Source: Mantis religiosa (taxonomy: Eukaryota > Arthropoda > Insecta > Mantodea > Mantidae). Taken from it: a DNA stretch of 64,000 nt. Below are positions 23,900 through 35,885 of this stretch, in pieces. The notes beneath the pieces were generated by a model that searched no databases, was not told the origin of the DNA, and worked only from the letters and a program-made list of their open reading frames with translations. Numbering within the stretch: the stretch's first letter is position 1; each line of letters opens with the position of its first letter. The stretch covers positions 77,982,469 through 78,046,468 of the forward strand of contig CM060958.1 in NCBI GenBank assembly GCA_030765055.1. Direction: 5' to 3'. A program made the position numbers and the translations under genes.

Positions 23900-25266
23900 A
23901 CAGCCGTGAGGCGAAAGAAAGTACTGCCGCAGGTTAAGGCGCTTATGACCGAGTAGTAGAACGCCGTTTAACATACACAAGCAAAGTGTTTGCATTTAGC
24001 TTTTTCAGAATAATCGAGAAAAATCCAAGGGATATGAAAGGCCATATGATTTGTTACCCATTACGCTTTATACTGAATTTTCCATATAGAGTAGCAAATT
24101 AGACCTGCGACCCAAACATGCCAAGTTCTAAAGCATTCCTGTTTTTTTGCCTCGGCTGTGGCTTGTAATTATGGTTAAAGCCGGTAATTCTAGGATTAAA
24201 CCATTTTTCTCCTGGAGTTTCTAGCACCTGGTCGCTTTACAGCCCAGTGCGAAATGCTATATTGTTATCGCAAGACAGTAACTTTCATCTTCAACGGCAC
24301 TGTTCGAACCCCAATACTCCAATATGGGAATTTCAATGTAGCGAATGAGCGGGAATGCAAGAGGTAGGGGGTAACGAATTTCTATAACCCTTGGAGGGAT
24401 AAAAAAAATGTAGTGGAGAGTGGGAACTACTGTTGTGCAACACAAGGCATACTGGATGGAATATATGAGCTATTAAAAGCGGCTATAGGAGAGGTGGTCG
24501 ATTCTGGCATCCCGTAAAACCAATATGGCTGTTGCTAAAGGATCAGTGAAGGCCCGTGATAAACCATTACAAAGCAGGAATACACAAACTCATGTCCATC
24601 ACGGCAATCAATGTTATTCATCATTCCATCCGACAGATGTTCATCCCGAACATCACCGGCGTTTGCAAAATGCACGCAACGGCTAGATGTCCGTGATGCT
24701 CGTAAAATTATATGCGACTAATCTCGGTTTATGAGCACGCCCTGCTTCTTAATGACACTGATAAAACAATGTCCGTCAAACTGAAACCCGGAATTACTTG
24801 CTTGGAAACATTTAATGCAGTATAGCTGTGTTCCTCTCGCATTAAATCGTTTTGGGGTAACACTGAGAACAAATTACACTAAGAGATTAAACTTAGTTCT
24901 CATCTGCAACGATTTAAGCAGTAAAATCTACAAATGGAAGAAAAGGCATTCTCCGTCGAGTAACCACAGTGACTTAACTGGAAGGCTAACAGACACGACA
25001 GCTGACAACAGAGGACAGAATGTAGGGTAATCACGGAGAAGCAAACCTGCTTTGAAACTAACATAGCTACCGTTATATAATCTGACCTTGAATAATTACT
25101 TTACCAGTTCATTCATAAACACGTCTAAAAAGTGTAAAAATAATTTGGATACTCACTGGCCTCCTAATCTTCAAATTTAGAGCTGAATTGGAACAAACTA
25201 TTCTTTTCGACTATGGGGCATCATCAATAAGCGATTGTGTATATTACGTTCTCATGAACTTCAATA
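23900..25266. other. Unannotated stretch
   Basis: No recognisable feature in either strand. Confidence 0.45.

Positions 25267-25305
<39 letters not shown>
25267..25305. repeat. (TA)n microsatellite
   Basis: About 19 AT units. Confidence 0.95.
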
Positions 25306-25306
<1 letters not shown>

Positions 25307-25639
25307 CCCTTTCATGGGCCATTTTATTTAATGAATGAGGTATGGTTGCATTTGTACGCACAATAACAGTTTAAGCATAGCGTTTACAAAAACATTATTT
25401 TATCCTTCAAAATTTTATTTCCAGTACTTTAAAAAAAGATCAGGGTGGGAAGTATACTTCCCACAGTCCACATGAAAGTAAATAATATGCAAGGAGAAAG
25501 ACTTGGGTTACATCATTTACAAAATGCACCTGTGTGCAGTTTCATTATAATAGACTACAAAAAAGTAAACTATACGTTTTGGTATAATCTAAACTGAACT
25601 CCATAAACTCTCTCCTGTAGGTTTTTCCGTCAGCTACTT

Positions 25640-26330
25640 TCCATGGAACTTACTATAGTATGGTTTAACACGTATTGGGACATTGCAAGCTTTGCATCTG
25701 CACCACGTTCTTTTACCGTCAGCCTTGGTGTAGCAAAAGCAACGGCGACTATATGCCTTTTACAGCACGGACATGTAGTTTCCAACCCCAGAAGAACTTC
25801 CTCTTCTGTTACAGCTGTTTTCTTTGCAATGAAACTTACTGGCCTGCCTTTGTGCTTGCTGGATGAATTTCCTGCTTTTTTTTTTACGCCCTCCAACTTT
25901 AAGTCATATGGGACGATGAATGGCATGGGTGAAATGATGCTCAAATGAGCCCAGGGTCCATAGAGCTTAGGGTTACCCGACATTCGGCTTTCAGGATAAG
26001 GGAAAACCCCGGAAAATACCTTATCCAGTAACTCACCGTGACCAGGATTCGAACTCGGGACCTCTTCAGCGCGAGGCAGACACGCTACCATCTACGCTAC
26101 CAGGGCGGGAATTCCAGCTATGATTTGCCCTGCCAACCGCATTCTGAAGCACAACTGATCACTACAGTCATTATCCCTATTTGCTGTCCACATTATGAAA
26201 ACAATGACAATAGCCATGTCAAGATTCTGTGCCGCCATTTCATAGATGGTCTACCAACAGCATACCGCTCCGTCAAATGATCAGTGACCAACTCGTCCCA
26301 TATGTTGTATGTAGCTACTACGGTTGAACA
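25640..26330 (-). pseudogene. PiggyBac-like transposase C-terminal relic, split by a SINE
   Basis: Minus-strand reading gives HMGRVGH at about 26284-26304 (compare the MGGVD motif of piggyBac transposases). A block ending CSDQLCFRMRLAGQIIAG lies at about 26115-26170. After an inserted family C SINE, a Cys-rich tail occupies 25640-25760, including DGKRTWCRCKACNVP at 25677-25720 in a different frame. A C-terminal cysteine-rich domain after the RNase-H-like core is typical of piggyBac-like elements. At least two in-frame stops and a frame change show it is dead. The N-terminal two thirds were not seen. The assignment rests on recalled motifs. Confidence 0.55.
25875..26109 (-). mobile_element. 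tRNA-derived SINE, family C (full copy 4)
   Basis: Minus-strand copy with the complete head (CCCGCCCTGGTAGCG at the right end), B box GAGTTCGAATCC and A-rich tail. Possible diverged TSD: TTTCCTGCT and ATTCCAGCT on the two sides. It interrupts the piggyBac-like relic on the same strand. Confidence 0.85.
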
Positions 26331-27177
26331 GCTTACATGCTAGTTGAACCATGGTTATTTTTTTGTAAATACACAGAACATCTAGCTGCACAGTTGTGTT
26401 TCTTGGGTTATGGGCTGATATGGTGCTCACAGCCACGCTCCCTCCAAGGTTCTGTCATTTTCTTTTATTATATGACCTCGTGGAACTGACTAGGATGTGC
26501 TCAATTTTTTCCTGGTTTTGTTGAACTTCGCGCTAGATGCCAGCACAGACTGGAGGTGGTCAGCGGGCTTCCCACTGCCTTAGAAAGGGTATGTGAGCGA
26601 TAGATTTATAAATTGACTTGATATGTACAGATATTGAAATTAGTTTTGAATGATATCTCGATATGCACAAGAACGTTTGAGATTTTAAACATAGAATCAA
26701 ATATCGGAAATTTCAAACCAATGCAACGGATATTAAGGAAATGGTTCGTCATAAAAAGGGGAAGGGGGGATAATTCAGTGTTTTAAACAAACTTATTTTG
26801 TGAAATAAATTTTGTATATCTAATATGATTTGCCAATCATTCAAAACATTGTACAAATTAAAAGTGTGATTAGTAATGTAAGCTATTTAAAATAAATTAA
26901 CATACTATTATTTCCGAATAGACACTTTTTTCATGTAAAGAATCGTATGTAAAAACTGCTTGTGTTGCATCTTAGAAAGGTGACACTAAATTAACAAGTC
27001 TGCTATTCATCTAGCATTCTTTTTTTTTTTAACATAAACTATTTCAATTCCTTATGAACAATTATTTTGAAGAGCAGCCTCGAGTGATCTTGCTTTTTAA
27101 TAGAGTGATACACAAAATGGACCTACGACTAAAAACATTTAAAAAAGAATAACGTTCAACTTGCCACAGGAGACGAT
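26331..27177. other. Unannotated AT-rich stretch
   Basis: Nothing recognised. Confidence 0.5.
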
Positions 27178-27323
27178 TACTGAGCTCAGGGTTCATAGAG
27201 CTTATCCGACATTAATCTTTTGAGATATGGGAAAAACCTAGAGCAAATCCCTTATCCACATAACTCAACCTGACCAAGTTTCGAACTCGGGACCTCTTAA
27301 TCGCTATCACCTAGAGAGGCGGG
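27178..27323 (-). mobile_element. tRNA-derived SINE, family C (partial copy 5)
   Basis: The head and first two thirds of the family, decayed: GAGTTCGAAACTTGG in the B-box region, CCTCTCTAGGTG at the head. The 3' third and tail are missing. Confidence 0.7.
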
Positions 27324-27947
27324 CAATCTGGTGAACGTAATGGTGCACAATGCTCCGGTGCACTTGGTATGAGGTACGACAAAAGTTGTGTATTACTGCA
27401 TTTTAATATTTTGTAAGAAATTAAAAGATTGTTTAAAATATTATTATACGCCACCTGCCAACGTAACGTTTTCTCCGAGTTGTTCTTGCAGGAAATGTTC
27501 CAAATAAAATGCATGTCGGACATCGTATGGCTTAGGCCATAGAGTGTTTTCCTGCGCTAAAAATATCACTAAACCTAAAGCCGTGGATAGGGGACGGCGA
27601 GTGGAACAGACGGCATGAATATTGATTATGCAATGAGTTTTCATCCAAAGAGCAATGTGCATCATCAACTAAAGTGGGGCGCACCATTACTGGTGGTGTT
27701 TTCCTTTTTAGAACGAAATGTTTGCCACGGACTCCATCAATATCAGTGACAAGCAAGCAACCCGCCGCTCTTTTTGCAGGAACAGCCCGAACTTCGCAGC
27801 AATGCAACATCCTTTCCAGAAACGGTAAATACATTCAACTTCAAAATTAAGTTATTTTTCAAAACGTACACATTTATCATTGTCATTATCATTAATGACT
27901 AAAACTATGTTTTTAGTAAATCGAGAAAAAAAACCGCGCACACATTT
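27324..27947. other. Unannotated stretch with overlapping minus-strand frames
   Basis: Frames of 70-100 codons at 27311-27834 on the minus strand overlap one another. I could not place them in any transposase or host family. Confidence 0.4.
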
Positions 27948-27957
27948 CTTTGCGACT

Positions 27958-28135
27958 GGCCCCGTAGCTCATTCGGTAGAGCACCTGCCTGCCATGCTAG
28001 TGGCCCCAGGTTCGATTCCCGGCGGTCCGGGTGGGGAATTTTCTCCAACCAAGATAATTCCTCAGCTTCCCCAGAGTCTGGAATACGAGTTAACACCTTC
28101 GATATGTTCCAAAGGAGAACGGCCGCCGATATGAC
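27958..28135 (+). mobile_element. tRNA-derived SINE, family F (internally deleted copy 2)
   Basis: An intact head, GGCCCCGTAGCTCATTCGG (A box), and a B box, GGTTCGATTCCCGG, then GTTCCAAAGGAGAACGGCCG at the 3' end. About 40 bp of middle body present in the 62286 copy is missing. A short duplication, CTTTGC, lies at 27948-27953 and 28136-28141. Confidence 0.8.
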
Positions 28136-28144
28136 CTTTGCAGT

Positions 28145-30440
28145 TAAACACATGGAACCAAAAATATTTCTTGGCGAGACATTGGACATTCTGATATTCA
28201 CACGAACGAACAAATCGAACATTGGTAGTTAATGGGAATAGTTTATCTAAATTATCGCAAATGGAGATGAAATGCATGTAGAATAATGCAATGACTTTAC
28301 TCATTGCGTTGTAGAATACAGAAAAGACCTAGCATGCATCTCCAATTACAATATAGCACCATTTATATAGTAGAGGAATTAACAATAATCAGCTAAGAGA
28401 TAAAACCTTGAATTCAATTCCACAGAAGCGTTTATTACGCTGAAGAGCGGTTAATACTTAGTTCTTGGAACACTCGAAGCGAGATATTCTCGCTTCATGG
28501 CTGTGGTCATGACATCACAACTGCAATCCGCGAGATATGCACACACCACGTGTCATTAAATTCAAATGCGAAAGTGTTCGAGTGCATTACAGTAAATTCT
28601 GCTGCTGACTTTGCGAAGTATGAATGGCAGAAAGCGATATTGCATCAAGTTCATTTATCACATTTGTTCGGCGATGTTAAAAAAAAAGGAGACCCACAGC
28701 CGATTTCAAAAATCAAGACACAGAACCCAGTCAAGAACTTCGTGCGTACATCTAATTTTAAACTGTAAAAAGACAGTTCGAAAATTCAATTGAAATGCCC
28801 AATTGATATAATTGTTGTCCGATATTAAGATATCAGGTAGCGCCATTTCCTTGCATCAACGAGTTAATTTCATGCATTACTGACAAATATGCACGCATAT
28901 TCTAATCATATAGAAAACTAATTTTTGACGATATAAGCTTACACTTTAACACCCTAAATAAAATCAATGAAGTTTTTAAATTAATAAACAAATACTGCAT
29001 AATATTACTGTGTCTAAAGTGGACATTAAATGCACATATATTTTAGGTAGAAGAGAACTAAATAGCCGAATATTATATTAACGTATTTCGAATACCGAAA
29101 TTGAGTATGAAACGTGAATTTATTGGACATAGCATGAAAGGCAACAGCAACAAGTAGCTAATCCATTAATTCTGAACATCCCACAGTGTAATTTAATATT
29201 ACTGATCTCTTGCACAGCAATTTGCAATAGAAATTCTATCAATTTAGATTAAAACTGTAGCTGTCTAAAGGGTACTAGCAGCACCTCCCACACTCACAAT
29301 AAGTTGTGTAAGCTCTATTGTTTCATCCTGAAAGCGTGACAACCAAACCAAAATTACCTATATGCATGTAAGAGAATAAAATGCACTCCACCAAAAAAAT
29401 CGATACTAAGATTTCACTGGTTCTGAGGTCTCCAGAATAATAATAATAATAAAAAAAAAAACAGAAAAAGATCGCATGCATGTATGTGAAAGGCATATCT
29501 CAAAAACGAAAAAATGGTCAAATGTCATACAAAAATAATGTTCAGTATCTTCCAAGGATGACACTTTTTTTAAAAAAATGTTAATTTTGTATTAAAATAA
29601 AAATGAATTCAATTTTGATTAAATTACCATTATTTTCAAAACTAATGATATATTTGCCCCCCCCCTCATCTCTTTGACATGCAAAGAGAACGTAATTTCT
29701 TAGTCGTCATATAACAACCAGTTCTTAAAAGATTTAATCATCACCTACTAAAGCCTAACATATATAACCAAATTACCGCAAATGTTATTTTTATCATCTA
29801 TAGGATCAACAATTTTTTATTGCTGCATTATATTCAGTTTTAAGCTATGGGAAAATTTTTCGAATAAACAAGTGATAAGAAAAGTACTGCAAGTAATGAC
29901 AACCCTATTAACATGAAGTAGATAGTGGAATAAATGTCTGTTACAATTCGTTAAGTAAAGAAAGTCCTGTTAGCGTAATACACTTAATTGTATACACATG
30001 TATTAACATAAAAATAGAAAACTTACGAGTCATGACAAATTTGGCGCCAAGTACATAACTACGCATACATAATGGAATACTGATTATAGCATTCTGAAAG
30101 GGTGCTTCTGACCACAGCAGTTTAGAGCCCACATGTTCGAGTTTAAGACACATGTGAATACACTGAAAAATTAATACTAAACAGAGGATGCCGGATGTTT
30201 ACTGTGTAGCCTACCAATACAAACTAATTTACCACCCTTGATACCGTGTACAGAAGCGAGAAGCAAGATTATATTTTACCTTAGAAGAAACCATTTAGAC
30301 GAATATCGTCTTCTCCATGCAGTTATGAGCCAGTAAACACGACCGCTAGGTGCAGCTGTACTCCGAGGGTGAAGCGACGCCTCTTGGAGATGTGGAAATA
30401 ATAAAAAGGGGGGAGAAAAGCAACGCTGCTAATGCTGAAG
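28145..30440. other. Unannotated AT-rich stretch
   Basis: No supported feature. It includes short AAT and A runs near 29439-29461 and a C run near 29658-29666. Confidence 0.5.
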
Positions 30441-30444
30441 GCTT

Positions 30445-30470
30445 CGGTCGGTCGGTCGGTCGGTCGGTCG
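30445..30470. repeat. (GGTC)n microsatellite
   Basis: Six and a half GGTC units in a locally GC-richer patch (30330-30545). Upstream is CCGCTAGGTGCAGC (30343-30356), which loosely resembles a CTCF core. Confidence 0.9.
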
Positions 30471-30544
30471 ATCTCTCCCCACTACCATCAAGCTGACAGC
30501 AGCTGTCCAGCTGTATCTCACCTCACCAAGATCCCCTTGCCTTA

Positions 30545-31689
30545 TCAGTATTACCACTACAGCCTCCTGGATTCATATGGTATCACAAATTGCAACGCCT
30601 GCTCTCGGTGAATCGATCGATAAACTGGCTTCAACTGTCACAGTTTGGCAAACACTGAATGGGCACATTATTGATTTCTCTAACCTGCATGATAATGTAT
30701 ACTTAAATTACTTAGAAACAATTTGATATCTCTAGAACTTCCAATTAGTATAAGCAACATCTACAATTTCAAAACAGAAACATGTGGAGATATTTACATT
30801 ACAAATGCACACATTTTTGTGGCTTAATATTAAAAGATGTATCTACACAGTTAATCCGTAAAATCCTTAAAACCACACCAGCAAATGCTTTGAATCATTT
30901 TTAAAAGTTCATGAAAACAAACGCAGTTCTCCAACCAGATTCTCAAATTCGATAGTGTAACTCAGATGTGTTGCCACCGAGGTGTCCGTTGTAATTTTTC
31001 TTTCACTTCAGAAGTTTTACGACAGTTAAACGAACCGCTAATATGGTCCTATGAAATATATGTATATGTGTTTACTGTCACTTCATTAACTTATTAAAAC
31101 TGGCTGTTACTTTCAAATAATACGACCAATAGCAATGCCAGAAGAGCTTTCAAGACATCCATCATTAAAGAGGCGGTTCCAATATGACCATTTCGATATA
31201 CCTTCATCTATTCATATGGATGTTAAACAGCAATAGCTTTGCTAATCTTTTTATCTAAAACTCCCATTAGTTAAATTTAAACTCAATCCAATGAATTAAA
31301 AGCTAAACTGAGTATTTGTTTTGATCTCTAGTCAAATTACCCTATACACGTAGTTTCTAACAGTAGTTTGCTGCCCCCTAAAATTATCTTCTACGTACTT
31401 TCTGTAAGTAAAGAAACTATTCTACCCCATCCGAAAATTATGTCAAGATTTGACCAGAAATACACATTTTGAGGCTCTTGGATCTCCCCCCAAAACGGTT
31501 GAAGAAAAAGGTCCGTGGTATCTGTGTGTGCATCCACGAACAGAAAACGAAAAGTTGGTTATATACCACCGTCTTCAATGGGTTTGACGAACTCCCATCA
31601 CAAACTGTTCCATATGTAGAATATGTTTCCCCTTTCTCAAAAATTGTTCAGACGATATCATTAAACTGCAATACTTATGTATATATTGT
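30545..31689. other. Unannotated AT-rich stretch
   Basis: No feature recognised. Confidence 0.5.
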
Positions 31690-31858
31690 AATTTACGTTC
31701 CCCAACGTTAAGACATATCGGACGATGAATGAAATGGGTGAAATGATGCGCAAATGAGTCCAGGGTGCATGGAGCTCACAGCTACCCGACATTCGTCTAT
31801 CAGGATAAGGGAAAACCCGGGAAAAACCTTATCCAGGAAACACCCTGGCCAAGATTTC
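31690..31858 (-). mobile_element. tRNA-derived SINE, family C (truncated copy 6)
   Basis: Body of family C from the 3' end (ACGTTCCCCAACGTTAAG) to just short of the B box. The tRNA-like head is lost. Confidence 0.8.
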
Positions 31859-31859
31859 C

Positions 31860-32400
31860 AATACTTATATTCAGTAGATTTTTTATTATCAATGTAATCT
31901 ATATTTTGAATTTTCTATGAATAGCCTTAGAAGTACTCTTCATTCTGAAGGAATTTTGCATTAACGAAATCCTTCAGGGTAAGAAATGCAGATGTCGTTA
32001 AAGCAAACAATTCACGTTTAACAGAACCGTCAATCACATACGAAGTATTCTTTTTGTTTTAAATCTTTAAATTCCAAAATCACTACGTATACGGTGCCCT
32101 CTAAATGCTGTAAGAGAAAGGAAATACAAAACCATACATGGCTATTTGTTCTTAAAAGATTTGACTATCGCTTGAATCCCACTCCTTTTACCAACAAACA
32201 GAGAAGCAACAAGAGTATTCCTGCAAATGCTTATTTCGATAAATACTAAATAAAATAAACTTTTCTAATACTAGTTTGTTGAAGAATGATTACAACAGTA
32301 ATGTTAATGCAACACATTCTATTAATTCAAGATTAGAGTCAAGGTTGCTTTGCGGCTTAACTGGAATGATTATGTACACTTTTATTTCTTATGTTCAATA
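31860..32400. other. Unannotated AT-rich stretch
   Basis: Nothing recognised. Confidence 0.45.
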
Positions 32401-32404
32401 GCCA

Positions 32405-32960
32405 ATGGTCACGAAACGCGGTATATCCACATGGGACTATTCCACTGAGGGTTGCAGGATAGAATTTCTATCTATAGTATTCGCGCTACATTTAAGCTCA
32501 GAGATTCAAGTTGATAAACCATGCAGTGGACGTGCAGGAAAAACATCAGCACAGGAGAGAATTAGAGTTATACTTTTGAGCAAATGTGACAGGCGGTGCT
32601 CAGCTGTGTCCATCTGGAGTGAAATAAATATTGCCAAGGCAGAGGCTGCACCAGTGTTAACAATAAAGAGTCGCTGCGTCGAGGTTCGTTGTCTGGACGT
32701 GTAGCTGTTAAACCGTCAGCACAAGCTTAAAAGATTGCAATCGGCCAAAGAGCACCAACACGGGGAAAATGTTGTGTGGACTGATGAATACAAATTTGAG
32801 AAAAGTTACTTCAAATCGTCGGCAGTAGTCTATCCGCTGTCGCTCCAGGGAGAGGATCCTTGAAGCTTGTCTCATCCCATCTGTGAAACAGGGAGGAACT
32901 AAAATGGTGTGCTGTGCTAAATAGCACATAAACACAATGGTGGAATTTATTGAGTACAAC
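32405..32960 (+). pseudogene. Tc1-like transposase relic
   Basis: Plus-strand fragments follow Tc1-family order. CSGRAGKTSAQERIRVI (about 32520-32575) resembles the linker after the first helix-turn-helix. HKLKRLQSAKEHQH follows at about 32720-32760. WTDEYKFE is at 32777-32800, at the position of the first catalytic Asp in the W/FSDES motif. CLIPSVKQGG lies in another frame at about 32868-32897, where family members have a PTVKHGGG-like segment. Stops and frameshifts separate the pieces, and the second and third acidic residues are not found. Tc1 transposases catalyse cut-and-paste transposition at TA. This copy is inactive and ends just before the inverted-repeat element that starts at 33055. 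Confidence 0.65.
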
Positions 32961-33054
32961 TCTGGTTACCACAGATTTCCAGGATATGGTCATATGGCCT
33001 GCTTCTTCCGGCCTTTCCGGGGCATTTTATATATCTTGCACCATTGACATGTAA

Positions 33055-33201
33055 CACTAGGGAACACGTTTTTTGTACCCGAAACAAAATAGGCTAATTC
33101 TTATGCAAAATGACTCGCTGATTCCAAAAATGCCTCTGAAAATGCTGTATCACGTAACGTTTTTTAGATATTCTTATTCCTTTATATAAAATTACAGAAA
33201 T
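33055..33201. repeat. Left terminal inverted repeat
   Basis: Pairs with 34272-34434. The best-conserved part is 33078-33173. Confidence 0.85.
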
Positions 33202-33246
33202 GAGGTATGATACCAACTCATATTGACTTAATTTAAAATAATAGCC

Positions 33247-34161
33247 ATTGACTCTTCTAAATACAGCTTAAAGGCAGTGTTGCTTCATAATGACAATTTA
33301 CTACCTTCAATACCTTTATTTCATGCCATAGGAATGAAGGAGACATACGATTTCATGTCCATCATTTTAGATGCTATTAGTTATCAAAACCATGGCTTGG
33401 AAATTTGTAGTGACCTCAAGGTAGTTGCATTGCTAACGGGACTGCAGGGAGGTTTCACAAAATATTGCTGTTTTTTGTGCTTATGGGACAGTAGGGCAAC
33501 TGACAAGCTTTTTATAGTGAGAGTGGGGGGAAAGGGAAGACTATACCCCTGGAGCAAGAAGTGTTAAGTATGTGCCTCTAGTAGACCCAAACAAAGTTCT
33601 TCTCTCCCCCCCCCCCCACTTCACATAAAGCTCGGGTTAATGAAGAATTTTGTTAAAGGTTTGGACAAAAGTGGAAGTGCATTTGAGTATTTAAGAAGTA
33701 TCTTTCCCAAAATAAGTGAATCTAAATTGAAGGAAGGTATATTTGTCGGTCCTCAAATAAGACTACTTCTTAAAGACAGTGTTTTTTAATCAAAGCTTAA
33801 ACGTGTTGAACTGGCAGCATGGAAATCATTTAAATCAGTGGTGGAAGGCTTCCTGGCCAATAACAAAGAAGAAAATTGTGAAACTTTAGTCTCAGAACTA
33901 TTAAGGAGCTACAAAGAAATGGGTTGCCGTATGTCACTTAAAATCCACTTTTTGCACTCTCACCTTCATAGTTTCCCTACAAACCTAGGAGCTGTAGTAA
34001 GTGATGAGCAAGGTGAGCGTTTTCACCAGGAGATTTCTGAGATGGAAAGACGTTACCAGGGTATCGCTGGGATTCAGCAATGTTCGGAGCCTATTCATTG
34101 TTGGTTCCTCAAACGGGAGAGTCAATACAAAAAAATCAACAGTGAAACACTTCTGAGATAG
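33247..34161 (+). pseudogene. Orphan arthropod repeat-family ORF, broken
   Basis: A protein relic of about 300 codons. The first part contains SLKAVLLHNDN, CSDLKVVALLTGLQGG and KYCCFLCLWDSR. The middle, in shifted frames, has YVPLVDPNKVLL, LHIKLGLMKNFVKGL and EGIFVGPQIR. The last has MGCRMSLKIHFLHSHL and SDEQGERFHQEISEMERRY. I recognise these blocks from a family repeatedly annotated as uncharacterised protein in arthropods and other invertebrates. A CXXC-like CCFLC and the conserved D-E-GERFHQ block are the most distinctive features. Breaks: frame changes near 33535 and within the C run at 33606-33617, and a stop at 33787-33789. No catalytic triad can be assigned with confidence. The enclosing inverted repeats suggest a transposase role, which is inference. 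Confidence 0.75.
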
Positions 34162-34271
34162 TTCAGGTATTGGTGTTCATCATTATCTTGTGTTTATATT
34201 ATTATTTTCAATGTTATTTGGCAATAAAATACCTATTATTTTCAATTAATCAAATATGAGTTATCACATCA

Positions 34272-34434
34272 CATTTCGGTAAGTTTTCATAAAAAATTAT
34301 GAATACCTAAAAAACGTTACGTGATACAGCATTTTGAGGGGCATTTTTGGAATCAGCAGATCAGTTTACATAAGAATTTGCCTATTTTGTTTCGGGTATA
34401 TAAAAATATTTTTTTTTTTTTTTGTTCCCCAGTG
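34272..34434. repeat. Right terminal inverted repeat
   Basis: Inverted copy of 33055-33201, with an extra T run at about 34409-34423. Confidence 0.85.
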
Positions 34435-34439
34435 TAATT

Positions 34440-35880
34440 AGACACTCACAGAATTCTTATCGTTCCCCATTTGTAAGATATATGTTCATCCCTTCGTTGT
34501 TTATCGGAATCCATAATAGTAAACTTTATTATTTTATTTGATTTTTTCATAACGATTCCAATTTTAGTCTATGTTAATATTGGGATGCCGTAGTTGTACA
34601 ATTTTAATAGGGCTCCTTCCACTTTTATATTAGTGCACTTTCAGTGGTTCCAATTTGGTCCCAAGTGCTTCTCTTCATCTATTGGTCTTACGAGTATAAA
34701 TGTTAAGTGGCCTTCTAAATACCTGAAATTACACATTTGTTCTAAATAGTCTATCAATGACAATTATTGCTCTCTGAGGTGGTTGTTCTTCAAATCCAAT
34801 TACTTTTACTTCTGTCAATCATCAAAAGCTAGACAGAACTCTTGCAGGTGTTCAGTCCGGCACCTCACTAAATTTGTGAAGTCTTGTCAGGTGAATAACT
34901 CTATTGCAGAAACAGGACAAATAATATGACATTTTAAAGGTACGGGCATTTACCTCGTATTAAATAAAAACAAAAAGAATTTCACAAAATCTGCCGTCTG
35001 AGTTTAGCCATGATGGTGCATTGTTCTCTCTCTTCAAGTTCCAAGCACGTCACAGAGGAATAAATACACTGGCGAAGTGCTATTTTATGTATACCGATCT
35101 CTGTCGGATGGTTTTTATTGTCTCACAGTTCCTGCTGTCACTTCATGTCCGAAGAAGAACTACTCAAGTCCAAAGAATACAATATCACCTAAATGCTACC
35201 TATGAAACTCAAAATCCACTTCTTCCCCTTCGCCTTTTTTCCGAACCCCAACTTTTACAGTTATAAACTTTGTTGCAATTTATGCGGACAGTAAAACCTC
35301 TTATTTATACACGAAAGAGTCTACGAAGTCTTTGGGGAGCAGGAATTTGACACGAGGGAAATCACAGGTTTGATGTCGGTATCAATAAAGCAATAGAATT
35401 TTATATCAAAATGTATGCATAATGAACCGCCACTGCTGTGATCGCTTTATATATGTATAAATTTCAGAAAAGACGTACTTTTTCCGACAAGATGGCCAGT
35501 TAAGATCAGGTTTATTCTTAAGTTCCTAATACACCATTTGTATTATTAACAATACTACGTATAGGGTACTAGTTGTTCCCTGTTGTGAAATGCTGGCAGC
35601 CAACAGTTAGTTGGTAATACACAAATTTAAAATGAAGGCAACAAAATCTGAAGCTTGAGTTCATCTGAAGCACTACAGGGAACAAGCTTATAAAGCTCCA
35701 ACCACCGCTCAAAAAATATGTCGAAGGTGAGTGTGTCTGGTGAGAGAGCTGCACGAGGCTCCAGCGTTTTAGTAATTCTGAACATTATAGGAGATTGAGA
35801 ATTTACGAAGGGATTTGAAAGAAAATCCACAGACAAGCATTTGGAGGTTGTCAGAACTATTCGGCTCTTCAAAAGGTAGC
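34440..35880. other. Unannotated AT-rich stretch
   Basis: Mostly nothing recognisable. A short plus-strand reading near 35795-35875 (ENPQTSIWRLSELFGSSKGS) resembles the first helix-turn-helix of some DDE transposases, and could belong with the relic at 36230. Confidence 0.4.
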
Positions 35881-35885
35881 ATATA

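Larger units (their letters stand above)
33055..34434 (+). mobile_element. Long-TIR DNA element enclosing an orphan ORF
   Basis: The left end (33055 to about 33201) and right end (about 34272-34434) are inverted copies. The left begins CACTAGGGAAC and the right, read inward on the minus strand, CACTGGGGAAC. Both then share CCCGAAACAAAATAGGC, GATTCCAAAAATGCC and GCTGTATCACGTAACGTTTT. The repeats are about 145-165 bp, the right one lengthened by a T run. The flanking bases are TAA on both sides (33052-33054 and 34435-34437), a plausible 3-bp target duplication. The interior carries only the orphan ORF relic. CACTR-type ends with a 3-bp duplication recall CACTA/EnSpm-type elements, but the ORF is not one I can tie to a named superfamily. 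Confidence 0.8.

Noticed and set aside
25630..26091. 153-codon minus frame, the longest in the window, as a gene
   Set aside because: It starts in a SINE head and runs into a piggyBac-like relic in a different frame from the conserved motif.
27311..27834. Overlapping minus-strand frames as a transposase
   Set aside because: No motif I could name and no frame clearly preferred.
33601..33620. Sequencing error in the C run explaining the orphan ORF frameshift
   Set aside because: Possible for this break, but a second frameshift and a stop elsewhere still make the ORF broken.
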